Part shown: positions 1 to 9,659 of the stretch, piece by piece
Position numbering within the stretch: position 1 is the stretch's first letter
Layout of the letters: every line of letters starts with the position of its first letter
The notes under the pieces: model-generated
The model's database searches: none
Told to the model about the DNA's origin: nothing
Seen by the model: the letters and a program-made list of their open reading frames with translations, nothing else
Translations under genes and position numbers: made by a program
NCBI RefSeq assembly: GCF_009834565.1
Contig: NZ_CP019428.1
Span: 4,898,001 to 4,962,000 of the forward strand
DNA from: Pseudomonas sp. R76
Lineage (GTDB): Bacteria; Pseudomonadota; Gammaproteobacteria; Pseudomonadales; Pseudomonadaceae
DNA: 64,000 nucleotides
Direction: 5' to 3'

Positions 1-980
1 CCCAGTACCTTGCCGCCATAGCGCAAGTGCCGGGCCACTGCCGTGTCCCAGCCGTTGGCGCGCAGGTAGGCCAAATCACTGCGTACACTTTTCGAGCCCG
101 GCAGAATCATCAGGTCAGCGGCCGGAATCGCCTGGCCGGGCCCGACAAACTGCAGGTCGACCTGCGGATGCAGGCGCAGCGGGTCGAAATCCGTGTGGTT
201 GCTGATGCGCGGCAACACCGGCACCACCACCTTGAGCACTTGCGCGGCCTTGTCGATCTGGCGCTGGTCGATGCCGTCTTCGGCCTCCAGGTGCAGGTCC
301 ATCACATAGGGCAACACGCCGACCACCGGTTTGCCGGTGCGCGCTTCCAGCCAATCGAGCCCTGGCTGCAACAAGGCGATATCGCCGCGAAACCGGTTGA
401 TGATGAAACCCTTGACCCGCGCCTGCTCCGTAGGCGACAGCAATTCGAGGGTGCCGACCAGATGGGCAAACACACCCCCACGATTGATATCGGCGATCAG
501 CAGCACCGGGCAATCCACCGCCTCGGCGAAGCCCATATTGGCGATGTCGTTGGCGCGCAGGTTGATCTCCGCCGGGGAGCCCGCACCTTCCACCATCACC
601 ACCGGGTAGGCCGCGCTCAGACGCGCGTGGGAGGCCAGCACCGCTTGCATCGCGATGGCTTTGTAGTCGTGATAGGCCACGGCGTTCATGCTGGTGACGG
701 CGCGGCCGTGGATGATCACCTGGGAACCGGTGTCACTGTTGGGCTTGAGCAGCACCGGGTTCATGTCGGTGTGCGGCGCCAGGTTGGCGGCCTGGGCCTG
801 CACCGCCTGGGCGCGGCCGATCTCGCCGCCTTCAGCGGTGACGGCGCTGTTGAGCGCCATGTTCTGCGGTTTGAATGGCACTACGGCGATGCCCTGGCGC
901 ACCAGCCAGCGGCACAACGCAGTCACCAGGGTGCTTTTGCCCGCATCGGAGGTGGTGCCTTGCACCATCAGCGTACTCAT
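1..980 (-). CDS. cobQ: Cobyric acid synthase CobQ (N-terminal part, runs off the window)
   Basis: This enzyme amidates adenosylcobyrinic acid a,c-diamide at four side chains using glutamine and ATP, in the cytoplasmic late cobalamin pathway. The visible 326 residues begin [17 protein letters not shown], the P-loop typical of the CobQ/DethioB synthetase fold, followed by the PQNMALNS and [11 protein letters not shown] motifs of CobQ. The glutamine amidotransferase half starts near the window edge ([14 protein letters not shown]) and its catalytic cysteine lies outside. The start at 980 overlaps the end of cobC by 4 bases (ATGA), so the two are translationally coupled. It is the last visible gene of the cob operon. 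Confidence 0.95.
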   Translation of the reverse strand, partial: MSTLMVQGTTSDAGKSTLVTALCRWLVRQGIAVVPFKPQNMALNSAVTAEGGEIGRAQAVQAQAANLAPHTDMNPVLLKPNSDTGSQVIIHGRAVTSMNAVAYHDYKAIAMQAVLASHARLSAAYPVVMVEGAGSPAEINLRANDIANMGFAEAVDCPVLLIADINRGGVFAHLVGTLELLSPTEQARVKGFIINRFRGDIALLQPGLDWLEARTGKPVVGVLPYVMDLHLEAEDGIDQRQIDKAAQVLKVVVPVLPRISNHTDFDPLRLHPQVDLQFVGPGQAIPAADLMILPGSKSVRSDLAYLRANGWDTAVARHLRYGGKVL

Positions 981-1966
981 GCAGCTTCCTTGTAGGCGGC
1001 CAGGGCTTGATCGAGGCGCAACCAATCCGCCTCCGTGTCGGGCAGGCCAAAGCGCAGGCTGCTGTCGTGAATAAACAGGCGCAGCAGGATGCCGCGCTGG
1101 GCCATGAATTCGTGCATGCGCTCGGCGTGCGGCGTGATCAGCCACTGGAACAACGCGCAGCCACCGTGAGGCTGAAAACCATGGCGCTCAAGCAGGTCAA
1201 ACAAGCGCTGGCCGGCTTCGATACAACGCTCTCGTTGTTGCACATGCCCCGCCGTATCGCGCAGGCACACTTGGCCAAGCACCCGCGTCGGCCCACTGAC
1301 CGCCCAAGGGCCGAGCTGTTCGGCGAGCAACTTGAGCAGCTTGCGCTCCGCCAGCACAAAGCCCAGGCGCACGCCGGCCAGGCCAAAGAATTTGCCGAAC
1401 GAGCGCAACACAATCAGGCCGACTTGATGGGCCTGGCTGGCCAGGCTCAACTGCGGCGTCACGTCCATAAACGCTTCGTCCACCACCAGCCAGCCGCCGC
1501 GCTGGGCCAGCCGCGCGTGCCAGTCCAGCAGGCGTTGCGGGCTCAGGCTGAGGCCGGTGGGGTTGTTTGGATTGACCACCACCAGCACATCGAGGCCGTC
1601 GAGAAAGAAGTCGACTTCCTGCTCCTGCACTTCGCGCACCACGTAACCGGCGCGGCGCCAGGCTTCGGCGTGTTCGGCATAACACGGCGACAACACGCCG
1701 ACCTTGCCGGAGCGGCGCAGACGCGGCAGCAATTGAATTGCCGCCTGGGAACCCGCCACCGGCAATACGTGGGCGGCGCCGTAGTACTCGCTGGCGGCCT
1801 TTTCCAGGCCGTCATCGGTTTCCGGCAACCGCGCCCAGGCCCGCAGCGGGATCTCGGGGATCGGCCACGGCCAGGGCGCGAGGCCACTGGACAAATCAAG
1901 CCAGTCCGCCTCGGCAATCCCGTACTGAATCACGGCCTTACGCAGCCGGCCACCGTGTTCAAGCAT
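977..1966 (-). CDS. cobC: Threonine-phosphate decarboxylase CobC
   Basis: A PLP-dependent class I/II aminotransferase-fold enzyme of 329 residues that decarboxylates L-threonine O-3-phosphate to (R)-1-amino-2-propanol phosphate, the nucleotide-loop linker of cobalamin. Visible signs are the N-terminal MLEHGGRL and [11 protein letters not shown] segment typical of CobC, the [10 protein letters not shown] motif, and the PLP lysine in [10 protein letters not shown]. It overlaps cbiB/cobD by 8 bases upstream and cobQ by 4 bases downstream, which fits a single polycistronic message. Histidinol-phosphate aminotransferase is the closest alternative family, but the operon decides the call. Confidence 0.93.
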   Translation of the reverse strand: MLEHGGRLRKAVIQYGIAEADWLDLSSGLAPWPWPIPEIPLRAWARLPETDDGLEKAASEYYGAAHVLPVAGSQAAIQLLPRLRRSGKVGVLSPCYAEHAEAWRRAGYVVREVQEQEVDFFLDGLDVLVVVNPNNPTGLSLSPQRLLDWHARLAQRGGWLVVDEAFMDVTPQLSLASQAHQVGLIVLRSFGKFFGLAGVRLGFVLAERKLLKLLAEQLGPWAVSGPTRVLGQVCLRDTAGHVQQRERCIEAGQRLFDLLERHGFQPHGGCALFQWLITPHAERMHEFMAQRGILLRLFIHDSSLRFGLPDTEADWLRLDQALAAYKEAA

Positions 1967-2867
1967 AAAATTGCGCCCCCGCGCAGAGGATCAACAGCCA
2001 CAACCATACGCCGCGCTGCACCAGTTGCCAGCCACGGTCGATGGCGTCGGCGTCTGCCGCCGGGCCTTCGCCCAGTTGCGGACGCTGATGCAGCTCACCG
2101 TGATAAATCGCCGCGCCGCCCAGTTCAACCCCCAATGCGCCCGCACCCGCCGCCATGACCGGCCCGGCGTTGGGGCTGTCCCATGTCGGGCCCTGGGTGC
2201 GCCAGCATTTAAGCGCCAGGCGAGTTTTGCCGAGCACGGCGTAGGTCAATGCCACCAGACGCGCAGGAATGTAGTTGAGTACATCGTCGATTTTTGCCGC
2301 CGCCCAGCCAAAGCGCTCGAAGCGCTCGTTGCGATAGCCCCACATGGCGTCGAGGGTGTTGCTCAGGCGATAAAGCACCACGCCCGGCACACCGGCGACG
2401 ACAAACCAGAAAATGGCGGCAAATACAGCGTCGCTGCCATTCTCCAATACCGACTCGGTCGCCGCGCGCGCGACTTCGGTGCGGTCCAGCTCGCTGGTCT
2501 GGCGGCTGACCAGATAACTCACGCGCTTGCGTGCCTCATCCAGATCATCGCCACGCAGGGCTTGGGCGACCGGAATCACATGCTCGCCGAGACTGCGCAT
2601 GCCCAACGCCAGGTACAGCGCCAGAATCTCCAGCACCCAGCCGATATACGGCGCCCATGACAGTGCAGTCGCCAGCAGGGTCAGCGGCACCACCGCGATA
2701 AACCACGCGGTCACGCCGTGGCTGCGCCAACCGCGCCCGCCCGTGTTGAAGCGTTGCTCGATACGCCCGGCAAAATTGCCGAACGCCACCAGCGGATGCC
2801 AGCGCCTGGGCTCGCCCAGCAGCGCATCCAGCGCCACCGCAGCGACACACAGCAAGGCCACACTCAT
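1959..2867 (-). CDS. cobD: Adenosylcobinamide-phosphate synthase (CobD/CbiB)
   Basis: An inner-membrane protein of 302 residues that attaches aminopropanol phosphate to adenosylcobyric acid. The sequence starts [20 protein letters not shown], matching the CbiB family N-terminus (LDxxxGdP, then WHPLVAFGN), and has several hydrophobic segments and the conserved [20 protein letters not shown] stretch near residue 185. An upstream in-frame codon at 2882 exists, but the ATG at 2867 gives the family N-terminus and overlaps bluB by 4 bases. Naming differs between organisms: CobD in Pseudomonas, CbiB in enterics. Confidence 0.93.
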   Translation of the reverse strand: MSVALLCVAAVALDALLGEPRRWHPLVAFGNFAGRIEQRFNTGGRGWRSHGVTAWFIAVVPLTLLATALSWAPYIGWVLEILALYLALGMRSLGEHVIPVAQALRGDDLDEARKRVSYLVSRQTSELDRTEVARAATESVLENGSDAVFAAIFWFVVAGVPGVVLYRLSNTLDAMWGYRNERFERFGWAAAKIDDVLNYIPARLVALTYAVLGKTRLALKCWRTQGPTWDSPNAGPVMAAGAGALGVELGGAAIYHGELHQRPQLGEGPAADADAIDRGWQLVQRGVWLWLLILCAGAQFYA

Positions 2868-3514
2868 TGACTCACTCCCCACACATTCTCATACAACATG
2901 TCACTCAGCGGCCGTGGTTCGGTCCAGCCTTCGAGTTGCAACATCGGTGCCGAGTAGAACTCCGCCACCGGCCCGAGGCATAACACCGCCAGGGGTTTTG
3001 CGCCGGGCGGCAAGCCCAGCAGGTCGGCCAGGGCTTGCGGTTCGAACAGCGACACCCAGCCCATCCCAACGCCCTCGACGCGGGCGGCCAGCCACAGATT
3101 CTGGATCGCACAGGACAGCGACGCCATGTCCATTTCCGGCAAGGTGCGGCGGCCAAAAATATGGCGCTCGCGATCATCCATCAGCGCGGCGACCAGCACC
3201 TCGGCGCAGTCGTGGATGCCTTCGACCTTGAGCTTCATGAACTCATCGGAGCGCTCGCCCAGGGCTTCGGCGGTGCGTACGCGCTCTTCTTCCACTAATT
3301 GCTGGATTTGGCCGCGCAGGTTTCGGTCGCTGATGCGGATGAATCGCCAGGGCTGCATCAAGCCGACGCTGGGTGCCTGGTGTGCGGCCTGGAGCAGGCG
3401 TTGCAGCAACTCGGGGGCCACGCTGCCGCCGGTGAAGTGGCGCATGTCGCGGCGTTCGGCGATGGCGCGGTAGACGGCCTGGCGTTCGGCTTCGGGGAAG
3501 GCGTTGTCTGTCAT
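2864..3514 (-). CDS. bluB: 5,6-dimethylbenzimidazole synthase BluB
   Basis: A 216-residue flavin-destructase of the nitroreductase fold. It fragments reduced FMN with oxygen to give 5,6-dimethylbenzimidazole, the lower ligand of B12. The N-terminal [16 protein letters not shown], the [13 protein letters not shown] loop and the GMGWVSLF segment are characteristic of BluB. Its ATG overlaps the cobB stop codon (ATGA) and its end overlaps cobD. Its presence means the organism can make its own aerobic lower ligand. Confidence 0.94.
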   Translation of the reverse strand: MTDNAFPEAERQAVYRAIAERRDMRHFTGGSVAPELLQRLLQAAHQAPSVGLMQPWRFIRISDRNLRGQIQQLVEEERVRTAEALGERSDEFMKLKVEGIHDCAEVLVAALMDDRERHIFGRRTLPEMDMASLSCAIQNLWLAARVEGVGMGWVSLFEPQALADLLGLPPGAKPLAVLCLGPVAEFYSAPMLQLEGWTEPRPLSDMLYENVWGVSQ

Positions 3515-4914
3515 GGCTTGTTGGCGGGCAAGTCGAATCGTCGCACCGCCGCTCCCACATTTTGATTTGCGAACGCTGTCGATCTGGGAGCTGGCTTGCC
3601 TGCGATAGCACTCTCAAGGCTCGGCGCAAACAAAGCAGCCACCGCCGTAGGGTTGGAGGGAAAGTAAAAGTGCACGTAGGAGGCCGTCATCCGCCCCTGC
3701 CGGTATACCGCCTCGGCACCGCGCCCGCCATTCGGGCTCAGGCCACGGGCAATCGGCTGCCACTCGGTGCTGGTCAGGGAATGGTGATAGGTGTGCCCGC
3801 GCAGCACGCCTTCCGGCAACTCGACACTTTGCAGGGCCAGCGCCGCGAGTTTCTTTTGCATTACCGCATCGCCCTGCAGCAGGCCGACCAGCTCGGCGCG
3901 GGTGCCGTCGACATCGGTCAGCGAGTCCAGCAGGTAGAGCATGCCGCCACACTCGGCGAGCAGCGGTTTACCGGTGGCGTGGTGCGCGCGGATAGCGTTG
4001 AGCATCGGGGTATTTTCCGACAGCGCCTGGTGATGCAGTTCCGGGTAACCTCCGGGCAAATAGAGGCTGTCGGCGCCAGGCAATTCGCGATCGTGGATCG
4101 GCGAGAAGAAGTGTAACTCGGCGCCCATCGCCCGCAGCAGGTCGAGGCTGGCGCCATAGGTGAAGGCGAAGGCTTCGTCGCGGGCCACGGCAATGCGCAC
4201 GCCTGCCAACAACGGCTCGGCTTCGATCACTTCCGGCGCGGCGAAGGTTACCGGCGGCGGCAAGGCGACTTCGCAACTGCTGCCCAAGGCTTGGGCGGCG
4301 GCATCCAGACGCACGTCGAGGTCATTCAATTCGCTGGCTTGTACCAGGCCGAGGTGGCGGCTGGGCAGCTCGATCCCGGTTTCACGCGACAGCGCGCCGT
4401 ACCAGCGCAGGCCTTCGGTGAGGCTGCCTTCCAGCAGTTGCGCATGGCGCAGGGTGCCGACGCGGTTGGCCAGCACGCCGGCGAACGGCAGGTCCGGCTG
4501 GTAACGCGCCAGGCCCAACGCCAGCGCACCAAAGGTCTGGGCCATGGCGGTGCCGTCGATGACGCCGAGTACCGGCACGCCGAAGTGCCGCGCCAGGTCG
4601 GCACTGGAGGGCGTGCCGTCGAACAGACCCATCACGCCCTCGATCAGGATCAGGTCGGCCTCGCCCGCCGCTTCCCAGAGCAAACGCCGACTCTCCTGCT
4701 CGCCAACCATCCACATGTCCAACTGATACACCGGCGCACCGCTGGCGCGCTCGTGAATCATCGGGTCGAGGAAGTCCGGCCCGCATTTGAACACGCGCAC
4801 CTTGCGCCCCAGGTTGCGGTGCAGACGCGCCAACGCGGCGGTGACGGTGGTTTTGCCCTGACCGGACGCCGGAGCGGCGATCAGTACGGCCGGGCAATGA
4901 CGGGGCTGATTCAA
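3511..4914 (-). CDS. cobB: Cobyrinic/hydrogenobyrinic acid a,c-diamide synthase CobB
   Basis: Uses glutamine and ATP to amidate the a and c acetate side chains of the corrin ring. Length is 467 residues. The N-terminus carries the P-loop ASGQGKTTVTAALARL and the EGVMGLFDG motif. The C-terminal class I glutamine amidotransferase half carries the nucleophile in LLAECGGMLYLLD and a conserved SYVHFYFPSNP segment. After ALFAPSLE the last ~33 residues (AIAGKPAPRS to the end) are encoded by a REP-type repeat at about 3550-3610, so the natural C-terminus appears to have been extended by repeat DNA while keeping the ATGA coupling to bluB. It overlaps cobO by 4 bases. Confidence 0.95.
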   Translation of the reverse strand: MNQPRHCPAVLIAAPASGQGKTTVTAALARLHRNLGRKVRVFKCGPDFLDPMIHERASGAPVYQLDMWMVGEQESRRLLWEAAGEADLILIEGVMGLFDGTPSSADLARHFGVPVLGVIDGTAMAQTFGALALGLARYQPDLPFAGVLANRVGTLRHAQLLEGSLTEGLRWYGALSRETGIELPSRHLGLVQASELNDLDVRLDAAAQALGSSCEVALPPPVTFAAPEVIEAEPLLAGVRIAVARDEAFAFTYGASLDLLRAMGAELHFFSPIHDRELPGADSLYLPGGYPELHHQALSENTPMLNAIRAHHATGKPLLAECGGMLYLLDSLTDVDGTRAELVGLLQGDAVMQKKLAALALQSVELPEGVLRGHTYHHSLTSTEWQPIARGLSPNGGRGAEAVYRQGRMTASYVHFYFPSNPTAVAALFAPSLESAIAGKPAPRSTAFANQNVGAAVRRFDLPANKP

Positions 4915-5522
4915 AGTTCGACGCCCTTCTGTGCCTTGATACCGGCCTGGAATGCGTGCTTGAGCATACCCATTTCGGTGACGGTGTCGCCCATTTCGAT
5001 CAGCTCGGGCTTGGCGCCACGGCCGGTGACCACCACGTGCTGCATCGGCGGGCGGGCTTGCAGGTCGCTGAGTACTTGGTCGAGGTCGAGGTAACCGTGC
5101 TTGAGGGCGATGTTCAGCTCATCCAGGACCACCAGGCCGATGGAGGGGTCTTGCAGCAGCTCGCGGGACACCGCCCAGGCGGCTTCGGCGGCGGCGATGT
5201 CGCGCTGGCGGTCCTGGGTTTCCCAGGTGAACCCTTCGCCCATCACATGGAAGCGCACTTGCTCGGGAAAGCGGCGGAAGAACAATTCCTCGCCGGTGCT
5301 GTTACGCCCCTTGATGAACTGCACCACGCCGCATTGCATGCCGTGGCCCATGGCGCGGGCAAGCATGCCAAACGCCGAGCTGCTTTTGCCTTTGCCGTTG
5401 CCGGTCAATACCAGCAGCAAGCCGCATTCGTTCGGGGAGTTGGCGATGCGCTCGTCGATCACGGCTTTTTTGCGCAGCATGCGCGCCAGATGGCGTTCGT
5501 CGCGGTCGGGGGAATCAGTCAT
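4911..5522 (-). CDS. cobO: Cob(I)yrinic acid a,c-diamide adenosyltransferase CobO
   Basis: Transfers the adenosyl group of ATP to the cobalt of the corrinoid (CobO/BtuR/CobA type). It is 203 residues long from the ATG at 5522 (MTDSPDRDERH). The frame is open further upstream, but that part lies in the riboswitch expression platform and gives an unlikely Phe-rich N-terminus. The P-loop GNGKGKSSSAFG at about residue 45 is diagnostic. It is the first gene of the cob operon, with a GGAG ribosome site about 8 bases before the ATG, and sits directly downstream of the cobalamin riboswitch. Confidence 0.95.
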   Translation of the reverse strand: MTDSPDRDERHLARMLRKKAVIDERIANSPNECGLLLVLTGNGKGKSSSAFGMLARAMGHGMQCGVVQFIKGRNSTGEELFFRRFPEQVRFHVMGEGFTWETQDRQRDIAAAEAAWAVSRELLQDPSIGLVVLDELNIALKHGYLDLDQVLSDLQARPPMQHVVVTGRGAKPELIEMGDTVTEMGMLKHAFQAGIKAQKGVEL

Positions 5523-5559
5523 GGCAGCTCTCCGTTGGGGCTGGACAAAAACGGCGGGC

Positions 5560-5612
5560 AGGAAAAAGAAAAAACAGACAGCCAAGCATCGCCCACCGTG
5601 ATGCTGTTGGAT
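5560..5612 (-). terminator. Putative riboswitch expression-platform terminator
   Basis: Just 3' of the aptamer the minus strand can form a stem (AGCATC at 5605-5600 with GATGCT at 5590-5585, extendable by CCAA/TTGG around a two-base bulge). It is followed within about 10 bases by a U-rich tract (TTTTTTCTTTTT). This fits transcription attenuation of cobO, although the gap between stem and U-tract is longer than ideal. Confidence 0.5.
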
Positions 5613-5845
5613 GATCCAGGCCGGTCTCCGGACTCATGAGTGGCGTTCTCTTCATCGAAAACAGGCCGACGGCGCGCCTTCCCATATCACCTGGATACAG
5701 TGGCAAAAGGCACCGTCTTGACTCATTTACCGTTGCGGGGGCAGCGCCGGAATCGCGGCAGCACTGTGTACAAGTGCGCTCGCTCACCGGCTTCCCTGTT
5801 TCACTCTGTCGGCACACGGCCACAGAGCACCTGGAACAAGCCGCG
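5600..5845 (-). promoter_or_regulatory. Cobalamin (B12) riboswitch ahead of cobO
   Basis: Read on the minus strand, the region shows conserved B12-aptamer blocks in order: GTGCCGACAGAGTGAAACAG with GGGAAGCCGGTGAGC, then GCTGCCCCCGCAACGGTAA, then GCCACTG and GGGAAGGCG, and finally GAGTCCGGAGACCGGCC. It ends about 80 bases before cobO. AdoCbl binding is expected to shut down the whole cob operon. Confidence 0.93.
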
Positions 5846-5948
5846 AAGGTTAGTGGGTTGGGGGTGGAGCGTCAATTAAAGCTGGCCTTGCACTTGAACC
5901 ATCCGACTGCCGCGCTTCTCTACCCTTACAGGTATTAAGGAGAAAACC

Positions 5949-7262
5949 ATGCACAAAACCAGACTCGCCTTACTGATCATGCTCGCCGGCACCCTCGCCG
6001 CCTGCGGCGAAAGCTCTACCTTGCAGGTCTCCGACGGCACAGGGCCTTCGCCCAAACTGCCGGAGCCGAACAAAACCCTGATCCCCACTGTGAACATCGC
6101 CCCGGCGATTGGCTGGCCTGACGGCGCGAAGCCGACAGCGGCCTCCGGCACCCAGGTCGCGGCGTTTGCTGAAGGCCTGGACCACCCGCGCTGGCTGTAT
6201 GTATTGCCCAACGGCGATGTGCTGGTGGCGGAAACCAACGCGCCGCCCAAGCCGGATGATTCCAAGGGCATTCGTGGCTGGGTCATGGAGAAAGTCATGG
6301 GCCGCGCCGGCGCCGGCGTGCCGAGCCCGAACCGTATCACCCTGTTGCGCGATGCCGACCACGATGGTGTAGCCGAAACCCGCACCGTGTTCCTGGAGAA
6401 CCTCAACTCGCCGTTCGGCATGACGCTGGTCGGCAATGACCTGTATGTGGCGGATTCGGACAAGCTGTTGCGCTTCCCTTATCAGCCGGGCGAAACCGCG
6501 ATCAAGGCAGCCGGCACCACGGTGGTCGACTTGCCGGGCGGCAGCATCAACCACCACTGGACCAAAAACGTGGTGGCCAGCAAGGACGGCAGCAAGTTGT
6601 ATGTGAGCGTCGGTTCCAACAGCAACGTCGGCGAGAACGGCCTGGCGGCGGAAGAAGGTCGCGCGGCGATCTGGGAAGTCGACCGCGCCACTGGCCAGCA
6701 CCGCATTTTCGCCTCTGGCCTGCGCAACCCGAACGGCATGGCCTGGGAACCGCAGAGTGGCAAGCTGTGGACGGCGGTGAATGAACGCGACGAGATCGGC
6801 AGCGACCTGGTGCCGGACTACATCACCTCGGTCAAGGATGGGGCCTTCTATGGCTGGCCGTTCAGTTACTACGGGCAGCACGTGGATGTACGCGTTTCCC
6901 CGCAGAACCCGGACCTGGTCGCCAAGGCCATCGCTCCGGACTACGCGGTGGGGCCACACACGGCATCACTGGGCCTGACCTTTGCCGAAGGCAGCAAACT
7001 CCCGGCGCAGTTCAGCAACGGCGCATTTATCGGCCAGCACGGTTCGTGGAACCGCAAGCCGCACAGTGGCTACAAGGTGATCTTCGTGCCGTTCGAGGGG
7101 GGCCAACCTAAAGGCCAGCCGGTGGATGTGCTGACCGGGTTCCTCGACAAAGACGAGAAAGCCATGGGCCGGCCAGTGGGCGTGGTGATTGATCAGCAGG
7201 GGGATTTGCTGGTGGCCGATGATGTGGGGAATAAGGTGTGGCGGGTGTCGGCCGCCAAATAG
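5949..7262 (+). CDS. PQQ-type glucose/sorbosone dehydrogenase family lipoprotein
   Basis: A 437-residue six-bladed propeller protein of the GSDH family (L-sorbosone dehydrogenase-like; the E. coli relative is YliI). An N-terminal lipoprotein signal ends in LAAC with Cys19, so it should be membrane-anchored and face the periplasm. Family repeats are visible: [47 protein letters not shown] and IGQHGSWNR near the C-terminus. The expected reaction is PQQ-dependent oxidation of a soluble aldose or similar sugar, but the substrate cannot be read. A strong AAGGAG site precedes the ATG. It is transcribed divergently from the cob operon. Confidence 0.8.
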   Translation: MHKTRLALLIMLAGTLAACGESSTLQVSDGTGPSPKLPEPNKTLIPTVNIAPAIGWPDGAKPTAASGTQVAAFAEGLDHPRWLYVLPNGDVLVAETNAPPKPDDSKGIRGWVMEKVMGRAGAGVPSPNRITLLRDADHDGVAETRTVFLENLNSPFGMTLVGNDLYVADSDKLLRFPYQPGETAIKAAGTTVVDLPGGSINHHWTKNVVASKDGSKLYVSVGSNSNVGENGLAAEEGRAAIWEVDRATGQHRIFASGLRNPNGMAWEPQSGKLWTAVNERDEIGSDLVPDYITSVKDGAFYGWPFSYYGQHVDVRVSPQNPDLVAKAIAPDYAVGPHTASLGLTFAEGSKLPAQFSNGAFIGQHGSWNRKPHSGYKVIFVPFEGGQPKGQPVDVLTGFLDKDEKAMGRPVGVVIDQQGDLLVADDVGNKVWRVSAAK

Positions 7263-7288
7263 CCGATCTCGAATACACCACAAACCAA

Positions 7289-7413
7289 TGTGGGAGCTGG
7301 CTGTTGTGGGAGCTGGCTTGCCTGCGATTGCATCACCTCGGTCCAATTTGAAGACCGAGGTGCCTGCATCGCGGGCAAGCCCGGCTCCCACAAAGGCCAA
7401 GCTCCCACATTTT
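7289..7413. repeat. REP/REPIN cluster
   Basis: GTGGGAGCTGGCTTGCCTGCGAT-type palindrome halves: a partial copy, a full inverted pair with an internal stem (CACCTCGGTC/GACCGAGGTG), and another partial CTCCCACA end. It is noncoding and lies between two convergent genes. Confidence 0.85.
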
Positions 7414-7427
7414 TATTCTGCTGAGCC

Positions 7428-7967
7428 TTAAGGGTTGCGCGCCAGATTCGCTGGCAGCACGCGCTTGGCGCTCAAGTAGGCATTCTGCCAATAGGCCTTG
7501 GACAGCGTATCCAGCTTCACGGTGCCGCCGGTTTGCGGCGCATGCACAAAGCGGCCTTCACCGACGTAGATCCCTGCGTGGCTGACCTGAGAACCGCCGC
7601 CGGTGGCGAAGAACAGCAAGTCACCCGTCTGCAGGTTCGCTTCGCTGACGTCCTGGGCACGCATCACGATCAGTTCACGGGTGGTGCGCGGCAAAGAGAT
7701 GCCCGCCGCGTCACGGTAGACAAAACCAATCAAACCACTGCAGTCAAAGCCCGAGTCCGGCGTGTTGCCGCCCCACCGATAAGGCGTGCCGACCAGGCCC
7801 AGCGCACGGAATAGCACGTCTTCGGCCGCAGGCGAGAAACTTTGGGTGGAATAATTGAACACCGGCTTAGGCTTGACGGCGACGGGCGCAGGCGGCGGTG
7901 GACGGCTTGCGCAGGCACTGAGGAGCGCGGCGCAAACAAGCAGAATGAGGCGGGCTGACGTCGACAT
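7428..7967 (-). CDS. NlpC/P60 family lipoprotein (peptidoglycan endopeptidase-like)
   Basis: A 179-residue lipoprotein with an LSAC lipobox (Cys19), a short Pro-rich linker and a C-terminal NlpC/P60 domain. The catalytic cysteine is Cys76 in GFDCSGL, and the histidine pair is His130 (VSHAGIYVG) and His142 (FVHAPQ). The family (MepS/Spr, YafL) cleaves D-Glu/mDAP or mDAP-mDAP bonds in peptidoglycan stems, at the outer or inner membrane surface. It lies just downstream of a second, longer paralogue in the same orientation, which suggests an old tandem duplication. Confidence 0.88.
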   Translation of the reverse strand: MSTSARLILLVCAALLSACASRPPPPAPVAVKPKPVFNYSTQSFSPAAEDVLFRALGLVGTPYRWGGNTPDSGFDCSGLIGFVYRDAAGISLPRTTRELIVMRAQDVSEANLQTGDLLFFATGGGSQVSHAGIYVGEGRFVHAPQTGGTVKLDTLSKAYWQNAYLSAKRVLPANLARNP

Positions 7968-8111
7968 GGGCAGAACAATCCTGGTCTGGATGCGGCTTTC
8001 GCTGCCGAACGCTGAAAACCAGAACGCGCAAGCAAAGCTCGCGCGAACGGATTACAACAATGTCCAGGGATTCTAGCGCTTACACGTCAAACTTCAAGTA
8101 TCACTTTAACT

Positions 8112-8741
8112 TTACTTGCTGGCGGTAACCGTAGTCGGGGCCATGGCGAGTGCGCGCTTGGCTTCGATGAAGGTTTTGCTCCAGTAGCTGTCGCCCAGGT
8201 TGTCGACTCGAACACCACCACTGCGGCGGCTGCTGGAGTGGATAAACTGGTTATCGCCCAAGTAGATACCGGCGTGGCTTACGCGACCACGGCCAGCCGT
8301 ACTAAAGAAAAGCAGATCACCGGGCTTGAGGTTGTTGCGTGCGACCAACGGTGCATCCACGTTGATCATTTCGCGGGTCGAGCGAGGCAAATTCATGCCG
8401 GCTTCTTCGCGAAACAGGTAGCCGATGAAGCCGCTGCAGTCGAAACCGGCTTCAGAGGTGCCGCCAAAACGGTAACGAGTACCGATCAGGGACATGCCGC
8501 GTTCGAGGATGCTGTCGGCCAGAACTGGAAGCTGGTAAGGCTTGCTGCCGGCGAAGTCGGCCAGTTCCGTCTCGGTTGCCACCTCTTCCTCATAAACAGT
8601 GGAAGACTGTGATGCAACGAATTTTGCCTGGGACTGTTGTGCTGGTTTTTGCTGCTCAGCCACGTTTTGAGTGTGGGTGGCGCAACCAAACAACAGGGTA
8701 ACGAGTGCGAGAGGCACGAGGGGTGCGAAGCGATTTAGCAT
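8112..8741 (-). CDS. NlpC/P60 family lipoprotein, MepS/Spr-like
   Basis: A 209-residue lipoprotein from the ATG at 8741 (a GTG at 8747 is an alternative start). The lipobox is LFGC with Cys20. A low-complexity Gln/Glu-rich linker of about 60 residues follows, then an NlpC/P60 domain with GFDCSGFIGYLF, RVSHAGIYLG and FIHSSSRR supplying the Cys-His-His centre. It probably acts as a D,D-endopeptidase that opens 3-4 crosslinks during wall growth. Paralogue of the next gene downstream. Confidence 0.88.
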   Translation of the reverse strand: MLNRFAPLVPLALVTLLFGCATHTQNVAEQQKPAQQSQAKFVASQSSTVYEEEVATETELADFAGSKPYQLPVLADSILERGMSLIGTRYRFGGTSEAGFDCSGFIGYLFREEAGMNLPRSTREMINVDAPLVARNNLKPGDLLFFSTAGRGRVSHAGIYLGDNQFIHSSSRRSGGVRVDNLGDSYWSKTFIEAKRALAMAPTTVTASK

Positions 8742-8954
8742 GGGCACGACCGTGGCTGATATGTAAAGAAGTCGAGACTATGCCCACTATCACATCGATT
8801 TGCAAATTCAATCGTGATCTATGTGACTTCTTGTTTGAACGATGACATCTAAGCCCTTAACACCCAATACCTGCCCGTTGCGTGGCCAAACCGGCCCAAA
8901 CGCAGGTTTTCTGGCGCCTGAAATTTGCCGAAAGCCACGCAATACAAGGCCTGG

Positions 8955-9659
8955 CTACCAGCCGAGGGTTTCCTTGAGAAACGGGATGGTCAGCTTGCGC
9001 TGAGCCTGCAACGAGGCCTGATCGAGCTGTTCGAGCAAATCGAACAACGCGCTCATGCTGCGGGTGCCACGGGTGAGAATAAAGTGCCCGACTTCATCGG
9101 TGAGGTGCAGGCCGCGACGGGATGCACGCAGTTGCAGGGCGCGCAGTTTGTCTTCATCGGACAATGGGCGCATCTGGAAGATCAGCGCCAGGGTCAGGCG
9201 CGACTTGAGGTCGGCCAGCTTCACCGGCAACTCACGCGGCGAGGTCGATGCGGCTATCAGCAAGCGCCGGCCGCTGTCGCGCAGACGGTTGAACAGGTGA
9301 AACAGCGCCTCTTCCCAATCAGCCTTGCCGGCAATTGCCTGCAGATCGTCCAGGCAGACCAGCTCGTATTGCTCAAGGTGGTCGAAGATGCCGATGCCAC
9401 GGTCCATCAATTCAGCCAGCGGCAGGTAAACCGCCGGTTCACCCATCTGTTCGAAGCGCAGGCACGCGGCCTGCAACAGGTGGGTGCGCCCCACGCCGTG
9501 CTTGCCCCACAGATAGATCAGGCTTTCAGTCCACCCGGCGTCGGCTTCGCAGAGCCGCTCGACATAGCCGAGTGCAGCGGCATTGGCGCCTGGGTAGTAA
9601 TTGATAAAGGTGGCGTCGTCACGCAGACGCACACCCAAGGGCAGCTGAATCGGTTTCAT
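8955..9659 (-). CDS. hda: DnaA regulatory inactivator Hda
   Basis: A 234-residue AAA+ protein homologous to the DnaA ATPase domain. Together with the DNA-loaded sliding clamp it stimulates ATP hydrolysis by DnaA and limits re-initiation. The N-terminal IQLPLGV is a beta-clamp binding motif. GKHGVGRTHLLQA is the Walker A and LVCLDDLQA the Walker B. No DNA-binding domain IV is present, as expected for Hda. It is followed by intergenic sequence and preceded by a same-strand permease gene, as elsewhere in Pseudomonas. Confidence 0.94.
   Translation of the reverse strand: MKPIQLPLGVRLRDDATFINYYPGANAAALGYVERLCEADAGWTESLIYLWGKHGVGRTHLLQAACLRFEQMGEPAVYLPLAELMDRGIGIFDHLEQYELVCLDDLQAIAGKADWEEALFHLFNRLRDSGRRLLIAASTSPRELPVKLADLKSRLTLALIFQMRPLSDEDKLRALQLRASRRGLHLTDEVGHFILTRGTRSMSALFDLLEQLDQASLQAQRKLTIPFLKETLGW

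Noticed and set aside
875..2158. Plus-strand open frames across the cob operon
   Set aside because: They lie opposite cobQ, cobC and cobD, which are supported by motifs and overlaps; no ribosome sites or family features.
5522..5585. Longer CobO start at 5585
   Set aside because: The added residues are encoded by the riboswitch platform and U-tract; the ATG at 5522 has a ribosome site and the family N-terminus.
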